Origin: Gammaproteobacteria bacterium
GTDB taxonomy: Bacteria; Pseudomonadota; Gammaproteobacteria; Pseudomonadales; Pseudohongiellaceae
DNA length: 59,836 nt
Direction of reading: 5' to 3'
NCBI GenBank assembly: GCA_024644515.1
Contig: JAHEHN010000015.1
Coordinates: forward strand, 1 to 59,836
The translations under genes and the position numbers were made by a program. Positions 27,901 to 37,668 of this stretch are shown here, piece by piece. The notes below the pieces were generated by a model that saw nothing but the letters and a program-made list of their open reading frames with translations, was not told the origin of the DNA and did not search any database. Every line of letters begins with the position of its first letter. The stretch's first letter is position 1.

Positions 27901-28191
27901 ATGCGGGAAGACGACAATAAGTACTGGCAGGAAAACATTCGCATACTGAAGATACTGTTGGGTATCTGGTTCGTTGTTTCTTTTCTGATGTCTGTCATTT
28001 TTGTTGATCAGTTGGATGTTATTCGTATCGGGGGGTTCAAGTTTGGCTTCTGGATGGCGCAGCAGGGCTCGATTTATGTCTACGTGATATTGATTTTCGT
28101 CTATTTGAAGATGATGGATAACCTTGATCATAAATACCATCATGAAGAAAAGGACATTCTTGCAGAAGAAAAAAGTGATCAGGCTTCCTGA
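27901..28191 (+). CDS. DUF4212 small subunit of a sodium/solute symporter
   Basis: A 96-residue protein with two transmembrane helices (ILLGIWFVVSFLMSVIF and GSIYVYVILIFVYLKMM) separated by the conserved GGFKFGFWMAQQGS segment of DUF4212. This family is encoded immediately before actP-like sodium/solute symporters and is thought to be a small partner subunit. AGGGG precedes the ATG. The symporter gene begins 45 bp downstream. Confidence 0.9.
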   Translation: MREDDNKYWQENIRILKILLGIWFVVSFLMSVIFVDQLDVIRIGGFKFGFWMAQQGSIYVYVILIFVYLKMMDNLDHKYHHEEKDILAEEKSDQAS

Positions 28192-28236
28192 TTTTTTCTC
28201 CCATTAAATTAATAAAGACAAGCAGGGCATGAACCC

Positions 28237-29919
28237 ATGAGTTTACAACTCTTAACCTATATTTTCGTAGGCATCACCTTTCTTGTCTATATCGGCATTG
28301 CCATCTGGTCGCGCGCATCCTCTACCCAGGAGTTTTATATTGCCGGAGCCCATGTCCCTCCGCTGGCCAATGGCCTGGCGACGGCGGCAGACTGGATGTC
28401 AGCAGCATCGTTTATTTCCATGGCAGGGATCGTGTCGTATATGGGACGCGATGGATCGGTTTATTTGATGGGCTGGACCGGCGGCTATGTCCTGCTGGCC
28501 CTGATGATAGCGCCTTACCTGCGTGACTTTGGCAAATTTACGGTGCCCGATTTTATTGGCGATCGCTACTACAGTCAGCTGGCCCGCATGGTGGCAGTGG
28601 TGTGCGCCATTTTTGTGTCCTTCACCTATGTGGCAGGACAGATGCGCGGTGTCGGTGTGGTGTTTTCACGTTTTCTGGAAGTGGATATTAATCTTGGCGT
28701 ATTGATCGGCATGACCATTGTGTTCTTTTATGCGGTGCTGGGAGGAATGAAGGGCATTACCTACACTCAGGTTGCCCAATACTGCGTATTGATTTTCGCT
28801 TACATGGTGCCGGCCGTATTTATCTCCATTTTGATGACGGGCAATGTGATTCCCCAGATTGGCTTTGGTTCGGAACTGAATGAGTCCATGGGCGGAGGTT
28901 ATCTGCTTGATCGGCTTGATGGCCTGCATGAGGAACTGGGCTTTGCCGCCTATACAGCAGGCGTGCGCAGTTCTCTGGATGTATTGTTTATTACCGCCGC
29001 GCTGATTATGGGCACCGCAGGTTTGCCCCACGTGATCATTCGCTTTTTCACTGTCCCCAGTGTCAGGGCAGCAAGAAAATCAGCGGGCTATGCGCTGTTT
29101 TTTATCGCCATTCTCTATACCACGGCGCCAGCAATTGCGGCTTTCGCCCGCACCAATCTGATCAATACCGTGAACAATGCAGTGTATACCGAGATGCCCG
29201 GATGGTTTCGTACCTGGGAAAATATCAATCTTATTACCTTTGATGATAAGAATGGTGACGGCAGAATTCAGTATGTGGCCGATCCTGTTATTAATGAGCT
29301 AAACGTAGACCGGGATATTATTGTTCTGGCCAATCCTGAAATTGCCCAGCTGCCTGATTGGGTTATCGCACTGATCGCGGCGGGAGGACTTGCTGCTGCG
29401 CTATCTACCGCTGCGGGCTTGTTGCTGGTGATCTCTACCTCAATTTCCCATGACCTTTTAAAACGTAACCTGATGCCGAATATTTCAGAGAAACAGGAGC
29501 TCAAGTTTGCCCGTATCGCCATTTTCTTTGCCGTATGTATTGCCGGTTATTTCGGCATTAACCCGCCCGGCTTTGTTGCCCAGGTGGTGGCGTTTGCCTT
29601 TGGCCTGGCAGCGTCATCTTTTTTTCCGGCGATTGTGCTGGGTATTTTTTCCGTACGCATGAACAAGGAGGGAGCCGTTTCCGGCATGATTGCAGGCATA
29701 GTCTTTACTGCGACCTACATCATTTATTTCAAGTTTATCAACCCTGCCACAGATACTGCAGAAAACTGGTGGTTTGGAATTTCACCTGAAGGAATTGGTA
29801 CTGTAGGGATGCTGCTGAATTTTATTATTTCAGTGGTGGTTTGCCGCTTTACCCCCGCACCGCCCCAGAATGTGGTGGATATGGTGCTTGATATTCGGGT
29901 ACCTGGAAAACCTTCCTGA
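28237..29919 (+). CDS. Sodium:solute symporter, ActP-like (VC_2705 family)
   Basis: A 560-residue SSS-family transporter with about 13 helices. Recognisable parts: the N-terminal YIGIAIWSRASSTQEFYIAG, GLATAADWMSAASFISMAG, GLPHVIIRFFTVPSVRAARKSAG, and ALSTAAGLLLVISTSISHD. A hydrophilic insertion of about 50 residues (near 310-360), containing a DDKNGDGRIQ calcium-binding-like loop, is typical of this branch. It would import a small carboxylate such as acetate with sodium; the substrate is inferred only from the family. It pairs with the preceding DUF4212 gene. Confidence 0.9.
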   Translation: MSLQLLTYIFVGITFLVYIGIAIWSRASSTQEFYIAGAHVPPLANGLATAADWMSAASFISMAGIVSYMGRDGSVYLMGWTGGYVLLALMIAPYLRDFGKFTVPDFIGDRYYSQLARMVAVVCAIFVSFTYVAGQMRGVGVVFSRFLEVDINLGVLIGMTIVFFYAVLGGMKGITYTQVAQYCVLIFAYMVPAVFISILMTGNVIPQIGFGSELNESMGGGYLLDRLDGLHEELGFAAYTAGVRSSLDVLFITAALIMGTAGLPHVIIRFFTVPSVRAARKSAGYALFFIAILYTTAPAIAAFARTNLINTVNNAVYTEMPGWFRTWENINLITFDDKNGDGRIQYVADPVINELNVDRDIIVLANPEIAQLPDWVIALIAAGGLAAALSTAAGLLLVISTSISHDLLKRNLMPNISEKQELKFARIAIFFAVCIAGYFGINPPGFVAQVVAFAFGLAASSFFPAIVLGIFSVRMNKEGAVSGMIAGIVFTATYIIYFKFINPATDTAENWWFGISPEGIGTVGMLLNFIISVVVCRFTPAPPQNVVDMVLDIRVPGKPS

Positions 29920-29931
29920 GCGCTATCATTC

Positions 29932-32900
29932 TCAAACAGGGATGAGAGCATCACTATTGGTTTCACTGTTATCACCAGAGTCCATATCAGCGCTTCTCTG
30001 TGCATAATGGGATTCTGTCTCGCCAGCCAGTAACAGATAAACCGAAGGCAGAATAAAGAGGGTGAACAGTGTTCCTATCAGCATGCCTGCAACCAGGATT
30101 ATACCAATACTGTTGCGCGCTTCTGCGCCAGCTCCGGTGACAAGAACCAGAGGGAAGTGACCAAGCACGGTGGCTGCTGTTGTCATTAACACCGGACGCA
30201 GGCGCAGCAGAGAGGCTGACTTGATGGCAGCGAGTTTTGCCATACCGGAAAGTTGCTGCTTGTGAGCAAACTCTGTAATCAGGATGGCATTCTTGGCTAC
30301 CAGTCCCACCAGCGTCACAAAGCCTATCTGGGCATAAATATTAATGGTGGTCAGGCTGAGAAAACTGAATAGCATGGCGCCAGAAAGAGCCAGTGGTACA
30401 GACCCCAGTAAGACCACCAGCGGCAGACGAAAAGAATTGAACTGCACAACCAGTGCCAGGTAAACCACAATGACTGAAATCATCAGTACCGAAATCATGG
30501 TGTTTCCCTCTTGCCTTAACTGGCGTGAAATACCGGCATAATCGATACTGTAATCTGCCGGCAGAATTTCCGCTGAGCGGTTTTCCAGCGTGGTCAGCGC
30601 CTGTCCGCTAGTGGTGCCAGACCCTGCAGCGCCGGTAATACGAAACGAACGTTGCTGGTTAAACGTACTCAGCGAATTCGGGCTGGTCAGCGGTTCAAGT
30701 TCCACTACTGAGCGCAGGGGAATGAAGCCGGCTGCCGGCGTTCGAATCATCAAGTCAAGAATGGCATCGGGGGTAGCGCGTCCGCTATTTTCTACCAGCG
30801 GTATCACGCGGTAGGCTTTGCCATTTGAGTTGAAGCGGTTGGCATCCATTTCCGCCAGCATGGTGGCGAGTTGGGAGCTGACCGAGTTCACATCAAGGCC
30901 AAGATCGGCAATGCGATCATGGTTAAACAGCATACGATATTCCGGTAGATCCAGCGTCAGATTGGTATTGGCATACAGGAACTGCCCGCTCTGCTGTGCC
31001 GCCTGCACCAACTGTTGGGCGTAGGCTGCCATATTTTCGTAACTGTCTGTGGATTGCACCACCATTTCCACATCGGATTGGCCGGGACTGGGAAGACTTG
31101 ATGACAGTGAAGGAAATACTCGCAATCCGGTGATGGCGCTTAACTGGGCAGTGACTTCAGGCAGCATCTCCATCACTGATTGTTCTCGCGAATCAAATTT
31201 CACCAGTTCAATACCACCAAAGCCGCCAGTTGGCGAAATCACCTGCCAGATCATTTCCAGGCCAGGAATGTTTTCCTGGATTTTCTCAATGACATGATCC
31301 ATGTAGTCGTTGGTGTACTCCAGCGAGGCATCAGGTGGTGCTTCAACAATGAGGAAGATGCCACTTTGGTCCTCCACCGGCGCCAGTTCAGTGGCTGAGA
31401 ACATATAAAACGGTACCATTAATGCTGAGATAAACAGCGCAAAGAAAAGTACCTGGTAATGCCACTGGAAAGAGCCTTCCAGTATTTTCTCATAGTGATC
31501 GCGCAGGGATTCAAAACCAGCATTCACTTTTTTGGTAAGCCAACCTTCCTTTCCGCGCTCGGCACAGACCCATGCACTCATAATGGGGGAAAGGGTGATG
31601 GCCACAATGCCCGAGATAATTACGGCAATGGCCAGGGTCAGGGCAAACTCGCGGAACAGGCTGCCGGTAAACCCGGAAACAAAGCCAATTGGCGTATATA
31701 CCGCGGCCAGGGTAAAGGTCATTGCGATGATGGGGGCGAGCAACTCCCGTGAGCTCATCAAGGCTGCTTCAATACGACTACGTCCTTCCTGCATGTGCCG
31801 GGAGACGTTTTCAACCACCACAATAGCATCATCAACCACCAGACCAACAGAAAGCACCACGGCCAGAATGGTTAACAGATTCAGGGAAAAGCCCAGCATA
31901 TAGATAACGCCAATACTGCCCAGTATGGAAATCGGTATTGCTGCCAGGGGAACCAGAGAGGTGCGAAACGAGCCCATCAGCAGCAGCACAACGATACTCA
32001 CCAGAAGAATAGTTTCAAAAAGTGTGGTGAAAATTTCACGCAGCGAGTCACGCATATAAGTGGTGCCATCTTCTGCAATATTGATGCTAAGGCCGGCTGG
32101 CAGAGATGCGTTGATATTGTCCAGCATAAGATAGACAGCATCGCCTATTTCGATTTCATTGGCGCCGGGCATGGGCCAGATGGAGAGGTAAATAGTATTG
32201 TCCATGTCCAGACGCGCGTTGGATGAACCGCGTGTTTCGCCAATTTCCACTCGGGCAATATCCCTCAGTTTAATAATTGTTCCTTCGCGTTCGACTACCA
32301 CCAGTTCTCTGAAATCCTCGGCGGTTTGCAGGGTGGCATTGCTTAGCAAATTAAATTGCTGGGCATCATTTTCACTTTTGCCGATGGCGGCAATGACGTT
32401 GTTGGCTCGAATTGCAGCCATTACCTGATCGGCCCCAATCTCCAGTGCGGCTATTCGGGCCGGGTCTATCCATACCCGCATAGCCGGTGAGCGGCTGCCT
32501 TCCAGTCCGACCCGTTGTACTCCCTCAATACCTGCCAGCAGCGGTCTAACCTGGCGATCCATATAATCGGTCAACTCACTACGGGTCCAGCTTTTGCCCT
32601 CAATATCCAGGTAAAACAAGGCATTGGACCGGTCAGCCCGGACTACTTCAACAGCCGGATCTTCGGCCCCCTGAGGCAGCTCGTAACTGATTTGAGCAAG
32701 TCGCGTAGATAATTCGGCAAGGGCACGGGTGGTATCAATATTCAGATCAAGCCAAACGGTTACCGTGCTCAATCCGGGGGCTGTGGTGGTATCAACATAA
32801 TCCACCCCCGGGATAGTCATGGCGACTTCTTCAATGGGCTCGGTAATAAAGCCCTGAACGACTTCAGCAGAGGCGCCAAAGTAGGAGGTGGAAATCTGCA

Positions 32901-33024
32901 GTGAGGCGCTTTCGATCTGGGGAAACTGCAGCACCGGAATTTTAAAAGCGGCAAAAGTACCTGCCAGTAAAATGACCAGGGAAATGACGAGGGAAAGTGT
33001 CGGTCTTTTGACAAAAATATCCAT
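29932..33024 (-). CDS. RND efflux pump, inner-membrane permease
   Basis: A 1030-residue proton-driven permease of the AcrB/MexB superfamily. It starts with DIFVKRPTLSLVISLVILLAG, carries the paired aspartates of helix 4 (VGLVVDDAIVVVENVSRHM) and the R4-type IKSASLLRLRPVLMTTAATVLGHFPLVL near the end. Twelve helices and two large periplasmic loops are evident. The start codon overlaps the stop of the adaptor gene (ATGA), so the two are translationally coupled. No outer-membrane channel gene is nearby; a TolC-type protein encoded elsewhere is expected. It converges with the symporter gene 12 bp away. Confidence 0.94.
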   Translation of the reverse strand: MDIFVKRPTLSLVISLVILLAGTFAAFKIPVLQFPQIESASLQISTSYFGASAEVVQGFITEPIEEVAMTIPGVDYVDTTTAPGLSTVTVWLDLNIDTTRALAELSTRLAQISYELPQGAEDPAVEVVRADRSNALFYLDIEGKSWTRSELTDYMDRQVRPLLAGIEGVQRVGLEGSRSPAMRVWIDPARIAALEIGADQVMAAIRANNVIAAIGKSENDAQQFNLLSNATLQTAEDFRELVVVEREGTIIKLRDIARVEIGETRGSSNARLDMDNTIYLSIWPMPGANEIEIGDAVYLMLDNINASLPAGLSINIAEDGTTYMRDSLREIFTTLFETILLVSIVVLLLMGSFRTSLVPLAAIPISILGSIGVIYMLGFSLNLLTILAVVLSVGLVVDDAIVVVENVSRHMQEGRSRIEAALMSSRELLAPIIAMTFTLAAVYTPIGFVSGFTGSLFREFALTLAIAVIISGIVAITLSPIMSAWVCAERGKEGWLTKKVNAGFESLRDHYEKILEGSFQWHYQVLFFALFISALMVPFYMFSATELAPVEDQSGIFLIVEAPPDASLEYTNDYMDHVIEKIQENIPGLEMIWQVISPTGGFGGIELVKFDSREQSVMEMLPEVTAQLSAITGLRVFPSLSSSLPSPGQSDVEMVVQSTDSYENMAAYAQQLVQAAQQSGQFLYANTNLTLDLPEYRMLFNHDRIADLGLDVNSVSSQLATMLAEMDANRFNSNGKAYRVIPLVENSGRATPDAILDLMIRTPAAGFIPLRSVVELEPLTSPNSLSTFNQQRSFRITGAAGSGTTSGQALTTLENRSAEILPADYSIDYAGISRQLRQEGNTMISVLMISVIVVYLALVVQFNSFRLPLVVLLGSVPLALSGAMLFSFLSLTTINIYAQIGFVTLVGLVAKNAILITEFAHKQQLSGMAKLAAIKSASLLRLRPVLMTTAATVLGHFPLVLVTGAGAEARNSIGIILVAGMLIGTLFTLFILPSVYLLLAGETESHYAQRSADMDSGDNSETNSDALIPV

Positions 33025-34190
33025 CAGGGGACTTCTCTGGCAGAGACGGTATCAGCGGACATATCACTGCCAGCGGATTTGCTTGTAGTACTGCGATTTG
33101 GCCTTTCAGAGGTAAAGACCTTGATTCCCTCATAAAGCTTGAATGCGCCGGCCGAGGCAATAATGTCACCGGCCTTCAGACCCGTGCCAGCTTCCAGCAA
33201 GGTAAATTCACTACCCACCTGTTTTATCTTTACCTGTTGCCGGGCAGCACGATAACTATTAACGCCTGGATCCTCCCTGAGTAGAAATACATAGGAGCCC
33301 AACGGGTCGTACTGCACTGATACGGAAGGCACCTGTAATACCGACTCCGCAGGTGCTACCGGTGCAGAAATATTAACGATGGTTTGTGGGGGATAGGTTT
33401 GAAGATCGCTGTTGAGGCTGGCACGGTATCCTCTGCTGCGATTGCCTGCGTTGATAATGGTGTTTTCAGCCAGAATGATTGCTTGCAGGCCATTTTCATT
33501 GCTGCGGTTATTGATGGTTTTTATTGTGACGGCAGAGCCAATGGGTAGCTGGGGATAAAACTGCGGAATCTGGAAATCTACCCAGATTTCACCGGTACTG
33601 CCGACAAGTGAAGTTATAAGGGTATTGGCGGAAAGATACTGGCCGGCTTCAAAACTGTGAATGCCTACCCGTCCACTAAACGGGGCACGCAGAGTCTTTT
33701 TTTCAATGGTGCGTTCCAGTACTGCGATTTCTGCTTGCGCGCTGGTGAGCTGGGAAACCGCCGTATCGAGTTCTTCCTCACTGGCCAGATTGGAATTGTA
33801 GAGCTCCCTGCTTCTGTTCAGTACCAGGCGGGTCAACTCTGCGCGGGCACGGGCAGCTTCCAGGTTGGCTTGCTCAGTGGCAATATCCATTTGCAGGAGG
33901 AGTTGTCCCTGTTGCACGAACTCCCCTGATTGGAAATTAACCGCGGTGATTTCTCCTGCGAGTTCATTTCGAATATCCAGGCGTTTGGGGGCAATGACTT
34001 CAGCCATAACAGTGATAGCAGGGATATATTCGCCAGTTGTTACCAGCGCCTGCTCAACCACTTCGGACTGCTCCGGGTAAGCTTCAGCGTCAGCTATACC
34101 GCGTCGGATCTCAGCAACTTTATAGACTGCCAGCCCACCAAATATAGTCAGGCAAAGTGCAATGGTCAGGCTCCATTTTATAAAATTCAT
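33024..34190 (-). CDS. RND efflux pump, periplasmic adaptor subunit
   Basis: A 388-residue membrane-fusion protein with an N-terminal anchor (FIKWSLTIALCLTIFGGLAVY), a lipoyl/barrel-sandwich region (ITAVNFQSGEFVQQGQLLLQMD), a coiled-coil hairpin rich in Ala, Leu and Glu (about residues 95-160), then LRAPFSGRVGIHSFEAGQYL and a beta-barrel. It links the permease to an outer-membrane channel. I chose 34190 because GAGAGAAG precedes that ATG; an upstream ATG eight codons earlier is possible. No regulator gene adjoins the pair. Confidence 0.92.
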   Translation of the reverse strand: MNFIKWSLTIALCLTIFGGLAVYKVAEIRRGIADAEAYPEQSEVVEQALVTTGEYIPAITVMAEVIAPKRLDIRNELAGEITAVNFQSGEFVQQGQLLLQMDIATEQANLEAARARAELTRLVLNRSRELYNSNLASEEELDTAVSQLTSAQAEIAVLERTIEKKTLRAPFSGRVGIHSFEAGQYLSANTLITSLVGSTGEIWVDFQIPQFYPQLPIGSAVTIKTINNRSNENGLQAIILAENTIINAGNRSRGYRASLNSDLQTYPPQTIVNISAPVAPAESVLQVPSVSVQYDPLGSYVFLLREDPGVNSYRAARQQVKIKQVGSEFTLLEAGTGLKAGDIIASAGAFKLYEGIKVFTSERPNRSTTSKSAGSDMSADTVSAREVP

Positions 34191-34449
34191 TTTTGAGCTT
34201 CTCTCAATGGCCAAGCAGGCCTGTTAAAGCCGGATATCATAAAATGTGGCAGATTATACTGGTTTGTTGCCGTGTCGGATGAGTATTTGCAAAAATTACC
34301 CATAATGAAAATACTGAATCACCTGCAGATTATACAATACTCGCTTTTGCTGCCGCAGCTTTTCCTGAAACTGTCTGGTCACTTTCCCGATATTTTGTAC
34401 TGCTCGCTGCCTCTTACCGAGTTGCTCAGCCAGCAACCAGACCAGCAAC

Positions 34450-35670
34450 TTAATGTTTTCTGGCGATAAAATGGCAGCCACACTGCAACAGGACAACGAG
34501 TGAGATTGCCATTAGCACCTGATAGGCAATGGGAATTGGTGTGCCGGTATAACTCAGGGCCAGTAATGGGCCTACCAATGCACCGGTAGAAAAACGCAGG
34601 GTGCGGGCAACGGCGGAGGCAGAGCTTGCCTGATTCGGAAAATCAATCAGTATGAGTGACTCCGCATTGACGGAAATGATGCCCAGGCTGCCAATGATCA
34701 TGAAGAAACACGCCACAGTCCAGTGAAAGGACAGATTGGCATGGGTAACCGCGGTCAGCACAATGGCAAACAACAGTGCCATGGACATTCCCAGATGCAG
34801 CATGCGTTGGGATCCGAGTCGGCTGACGTAGCGCACATTAATATAGTTAGCCAAAATCAGGGAAGCGGCAGTGGTGGTAAACAGTAAACCGAAAACAATT
34901 TCAGATACGCCAAACCAGGTGATATAGACAAAAGGCGCCGCGGTCAAATAGGTAAAAAATGCCAGGGAAGAAAGCAGGAAGATGGCCAGGGTCGGATAAA
35001 TTTTTCTGCTTGAGAGGATGAGCAGGTAGTTGCTTGCAAACGATGATTTTTTATCTGTTGCCTGGACTGAATGGGTTTCCGGTAATTTCCAGAATGACAA
35101 TGCCAGTACCACGATGCCATAGACTGCCAGAAATAAAAAAATCGCTCGCCAGTTGCTGAAGGTGAGGAACATTGAGCCGGCAAGGGGAGCCACCAGCGGT
35201 GCTGTCAGCATGATCATGGTAACGGTAGACATACCTTTCGCTGTATCCTTGCCAAAGGTATCGCGGATCATCGCCGGTATGACGATGGTTGCCGCGCTTC
35301 CCAACAGGCCCTGAAAAAATCGGAATACCAGGAAGATATCGGCCGTCGGACTCAGGGTTAAACCAATAGAGGTGAGGGCAAATCCACCAAGGCCAAATAA
35401 TGCCAGTGGTCTGCGTCCGAAGCGATCAGAAAAAGGGCCGAACAGCAGCATACCAATTCCGAAAGACACCAGAAAAATACTCAGTGAGTTCTGTATTGTG
35501 CTGATTTCGGTATTCAGGCTTTCAGCCATGCCGGGAATAGCCGGCAGATACATATCAATGGATAAAGGTGGCAGGGCAGAAATGGAGGCCATCAATGGCA
35601 GGGGCAGTTTGTCTTTCAGTGGGTGGACAGTGCTGTCATCACCTGGCGAATTGGTATCGATGCTGCTCAA
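34450..35670 (-). CDS. MFS drug-resistance transporter, Bcr/CflA type
   Basis: A 406-residue, 12-helix major facilitator protein. It has the Bcr/CflA N-terminus pattern (SALPPLSIDMYLPAIPGMAESL), motif A GPFSDRFGRRPLALFGL after helix 2, and RFFQGLLGSAATIVIPAMIRD in helix 4. The family exports drugs such as bicyclomycin or florfenicol; the substrate here is unknown. It starts six bases after the exonuclease stop on the same strand, so the two are probably co-transcribed, an unusual pairing. Confidence 0.88.
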   Translation of the reverse strand: MSSIDTNSPGDDSTVHPLKDKLPLPLMASISALPPLSIDMYLPAIPGMAESLNTEISTIQNSLSIFLVSFGIGMLLFGPFSDRFGRRPLALFGLGGFALTSIGLTLSPTADIFLVFRFFQGLLGSAATIVIPAMIRDTFGKDTAKGMSTVTMIMLTAPLVAPLAGSMFLTFSNWRAIFLFLAVYGIVVLALSFWKLPETHSVQATDKKSSFASNYLLILSSRKIYPTLAIFLLSSLAFFTYLTAAPFVYITWFGVSEIVFGLLFTTTAASLILANYINVRYVSRLGSQRMLHLGMSMALLFAIVLTAVTHANLSFHWTVACFFMIIGSLGIISVNAESLILIDFPNQASSASAVARTLRFSTGALVGPLLALSYTGTPIPIAYQVLMAISLVVLLQCGCHFIARKH

Positions 35671-35675
35671 AATAA

Positions 35676-36563
35676 CTAGTCCAGGTTAAGCCAGCGTTGA
35701 TGCATGGTATCGCTCAGGGCAAGCAGGTCAGTGATTTCCCGTAATGCCTCTGCATCGATACCATTCCAGCTGAGGTTTGGTTCTTTATCGAAATCCATGT
35801 CGGTCACTACAGTGGTCAATAATTTATTCAGGGGAAGCATTTCCTTGTGGGCATTTACCAGGGCCTGAACCCGTGTTGCGCCTCTGAATTTCATCGCGGC
35901 AATTTCCTCGATATTGTCGAGAACAGCTTCCACTGAGGGAAACTTTTGAAGGATGCGTGACGCTGTGGTGTAACCAACACCTGGAATGCCTGGAATATTG
36001 TCGACCTTGTCCCCGGTCAGTGCGAGCAGGTCTGCAATCTGATCAGGCCGTACGCCAAATTGTTTTTCCACACCACGCGAGTTAAGGACATTACCACGGG
36101 CAAAATCCCACCATGCATCTTCCTCGCCCAAAACCAGTTGCGTCAGATCTTTATCGGCACTGACGATAGTTACCGCCATACCCTGCTCACGCAAGCGATG
36201 GGCCAGTGATCCGATGATGTCATCTGCTTCAAAACGATCACTGCCAAATTCTGCAATACCCACGGCGCGACAGAAACTTCTGCAATGCTGAAACTGAACC
36301 TTCAATTCCTCAGGTGCGGGCTCACGATTGGCTTTGTACTCTGGATAGAGTCCCTTGCGATAGGAGTCAGTTTGGGATGCATCAAAAGCGCAGGCAATGA
36401 ATTCGGGTTTTTTCTGTTGAATTAACTGATAAAGAAAATCCGAAAAGCCAAACACCGCATTGCTGGGATTGCCATTACTGTCGGTAATGGAATCATCATA
36501 GACATACCAGGCACGAAAAATATAAATGCTGGAGTCGATCAGATAGGCGCGGGGTCGGGGCAT
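35676..36563 (-). CDS. 5'-3' exonuclease / flap endonuclease, stand-alone
   Basis: A 295-residue protein equal to the N-terminal 5' nuclease domain of DNA polymerase I, without a polymerase. Metal-binding motifs: YLIDSSIYIFRAW, CAFDASQTDSYRKGLYPEYKANR, FEADDIIGSLA, VSADKDLTQLV, then the helix-3-turn-helix LTGDKVDNIPGIPGVGYTTA. E. coli has a shorter relative (Xni/ExoIX, 251 residues) that lacks some metal ligands; here the acidic set looks complete. Role: removal of RNA primers or flaps. The MFS gene follows by six bases. Confidence 0.9.
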   Translation of the reverse strand: MPRPRAYLIDSSIYIFRAWYVYDDSITDSNGNPSNAVFGFSDFLYQLIQQKKPEFIACAFDASQTDSYRKGLYPEYKANREPAPEELKVQFQHCRSFCRAVGIAEFGSDRFEADDIIGSLAHRLREQGMAVTIVSADKDLTQLVLGEEDAWWDFARGNVLNSRGVEKQFGVRPDQIADLLALTGDKVDNIPGIPGVGYTTASRILQKFPSVEAVLDNIEEIAAMKFRGATRVQALVNAHKEMLPLNKLLTTVVTDMDFDKEPNLSWNGIDAEALREITDLLALSDTMHQRWLNLD

Positions 36564-36615
36564 CGCGGGAGTTTAACGGAAATCGAAGGGAAAAACATGA
36601 AACACAGAGAAGGGG

Positions 36616-36629
36616 GGATAAAGGATAAA
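36616..36629 (+). repeat. Short GGATAAA direct repeat
   Basis: Two adjacent GGATAAA units. Similar (G)GATAAA words recur at 37629-37660 on the other strand and as four GATAAAA units at 49183-49210, each time near a REP-like element or gene end. Confidence 0.4.
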
Positions 36630-36711
36630 GGTGGGCAGTGCAGTGGGGCGGCTGGGAAAAAACAGAGACAAGAGACAAGCAAGCACACTTCCAGACTTCA
36701 ATGGTTCTCTG

Positions 36712-36764
36712 TAGGTCGGATAAGGACCGCAGGGACGCATCCGACGGGGCGACCTTTGGTCGCC
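36712..36764 (-). repeat. REP-like palindrome plus linked hairpin, copy 1
   Basis: On the minus strand a perfect hairpin (GGCGACC, loop AAA, GGTCGCC; 36748-36764) is followed by a REP-like unit. That unit opens with GTCGGATGCG, pairs through GTCGGAT (36739-36745) with ATCCGAC (36715-36721), and ends CCTTATCCGACCTAC. It lies 3' of the omega-amidase gene. The form closely resembles E. coli REP units (GCCGGATGCGG...CCTTATCCGGCCTAC). Confidence 0.7.
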
Positions 36765-36767
36765 TGC

Positions 36768-36794
36768 TTGAGACTTAAGACTTGAGACTTGCAA
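36768..36794 (-). repeat. Tandem CAAGTCT-type repeat abutting the omega-amidase stop
   Basis: On the minus strand, directly after the stop codon, three to four imperfect copies of a CAAGTCT/TAAGTCT unit run up to the linked hairpin of REP-like copy 1. This is the same order seen after the reductase gene at 49343. Confidence 0.6.
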
Positions 36795-37565
36795 CTATTT
36801 CAATTCAAATCCATCTGCATCCAGATGTGCCGGAAAGGATTCCCGATAGTTTTCCAGGGCTGATTTATCGATGCTTATGGTGAAGGTGCCGGCGCTTTCC
36901 TCGGCATCCAGCAGGACTTCTCCTGCCGGGTCGATGAGCATGCTGTGTCCGATGTAATCGATGCCATTACCATCCTGGCCAATGCGGTTAACACCGGCCA
37001 CATAGGCGAGATTTTCAATAGCCCGGGCTTTGAGTAATGTCTGCCAGTGATAATTTCTGGCACCAGGCCAGTTTGCCACATACAACAACAGGTCATAGGC
37101 AAGGTCGGGGGTATTGCGACTCCAGACTGGAAAGCGCAGGTCGTAACACACCAGAGGTAATATGCGCCAACCACGCCAGCTCAGAACCGCGCGTTCGGTT
37201 CCAGCGCTATAGCGTTTATCCTCGCCGAGCATACGAAACAGGTGGCGTTTGTCGTAATAGGCAAGGCCTCCTTCCGGACTCACAAAGACCAGCCGGTTGA
37301 AGCGTTCCCCGTCTTCCAGCACGGCTATGCTGCCACATACAGCGGCATCAAAATTGGCCGCAACCACTTGCATCCAGTCTATACTTTCGCCGGGCCACGC
37401 TTCAGGAATTGCGCCACTACCAACTGAAAAGGCGCTGGTAAACATTTCCGGCAACACGATCAGATCTGTTTCAGTAACAGACTGCGCCAGCATCCCTGCC
37501 AGAATTTCGCGATTCGCCTCAGCCTGCTGCCATTCGAGATTCGACTGAACCAGCGTAATTTTCAT
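36795..37565 (-). CDS. Omega-amidase, nitrilase superfamily (YafV type)
   Basis: A 256-residue carbon-nitrogen hydrolase with the Glu-Lys-Cys triad: Glu in LIVLPEMFTSAFS, Lys in YYDKRHLFRM and Cys in LPLVCYDLRFPVW. The FRMLGEDKRYSAG segment is typical of YafV/Nit2-like omega-amidases, which hydrolyse alpha-ketoglutaramate and alpha-ketosuccinamate made by glutamine transaminases. Length fits E. coli YafV (256). It stands alone; tandem repeats and a REP-like element follow its stop. Confidence 0.9.
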   Translation of the reverse strand: MKITLVQSNLEWQQAEANREILAGMLAQSVTETDLIVLPEMFTSAFSVGSGAIPEAWPGESIDWMQVVAANFDAAVCGSIAVLEDGERFNRLVFVSPEGGLAYYDKRHLFRMLGEDKRYSAGTERAVLSWRGWRILPLVCYDLRFPVWSRNTPDLAYDLLLYVANWPGARNYHWQTLLKARAIENLAYVAGVNRIGQDGNGIDYIGHSMLIDPAGEVLLDAEESAGTFTISIDKSALENYRESFPAHLDADGFELK

Positions 37566-37668
37566 TTAATAACCCTGATGCCTGGCCGCGGAAGTTGAAT
37601 TACCAGGGGGCGTTAAAAATGTACCCCCTTTATCCTTTATCTTTTTTCCTTTATCCGGGTTTATCCAA

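Noticed and set aside
34191-34449. Possible small gene between the RND adaptor and MFS genes.
   Set aside because: Only short frames without a ribosome-binding site or recognisable sequence were seen in this 259-bp gap.
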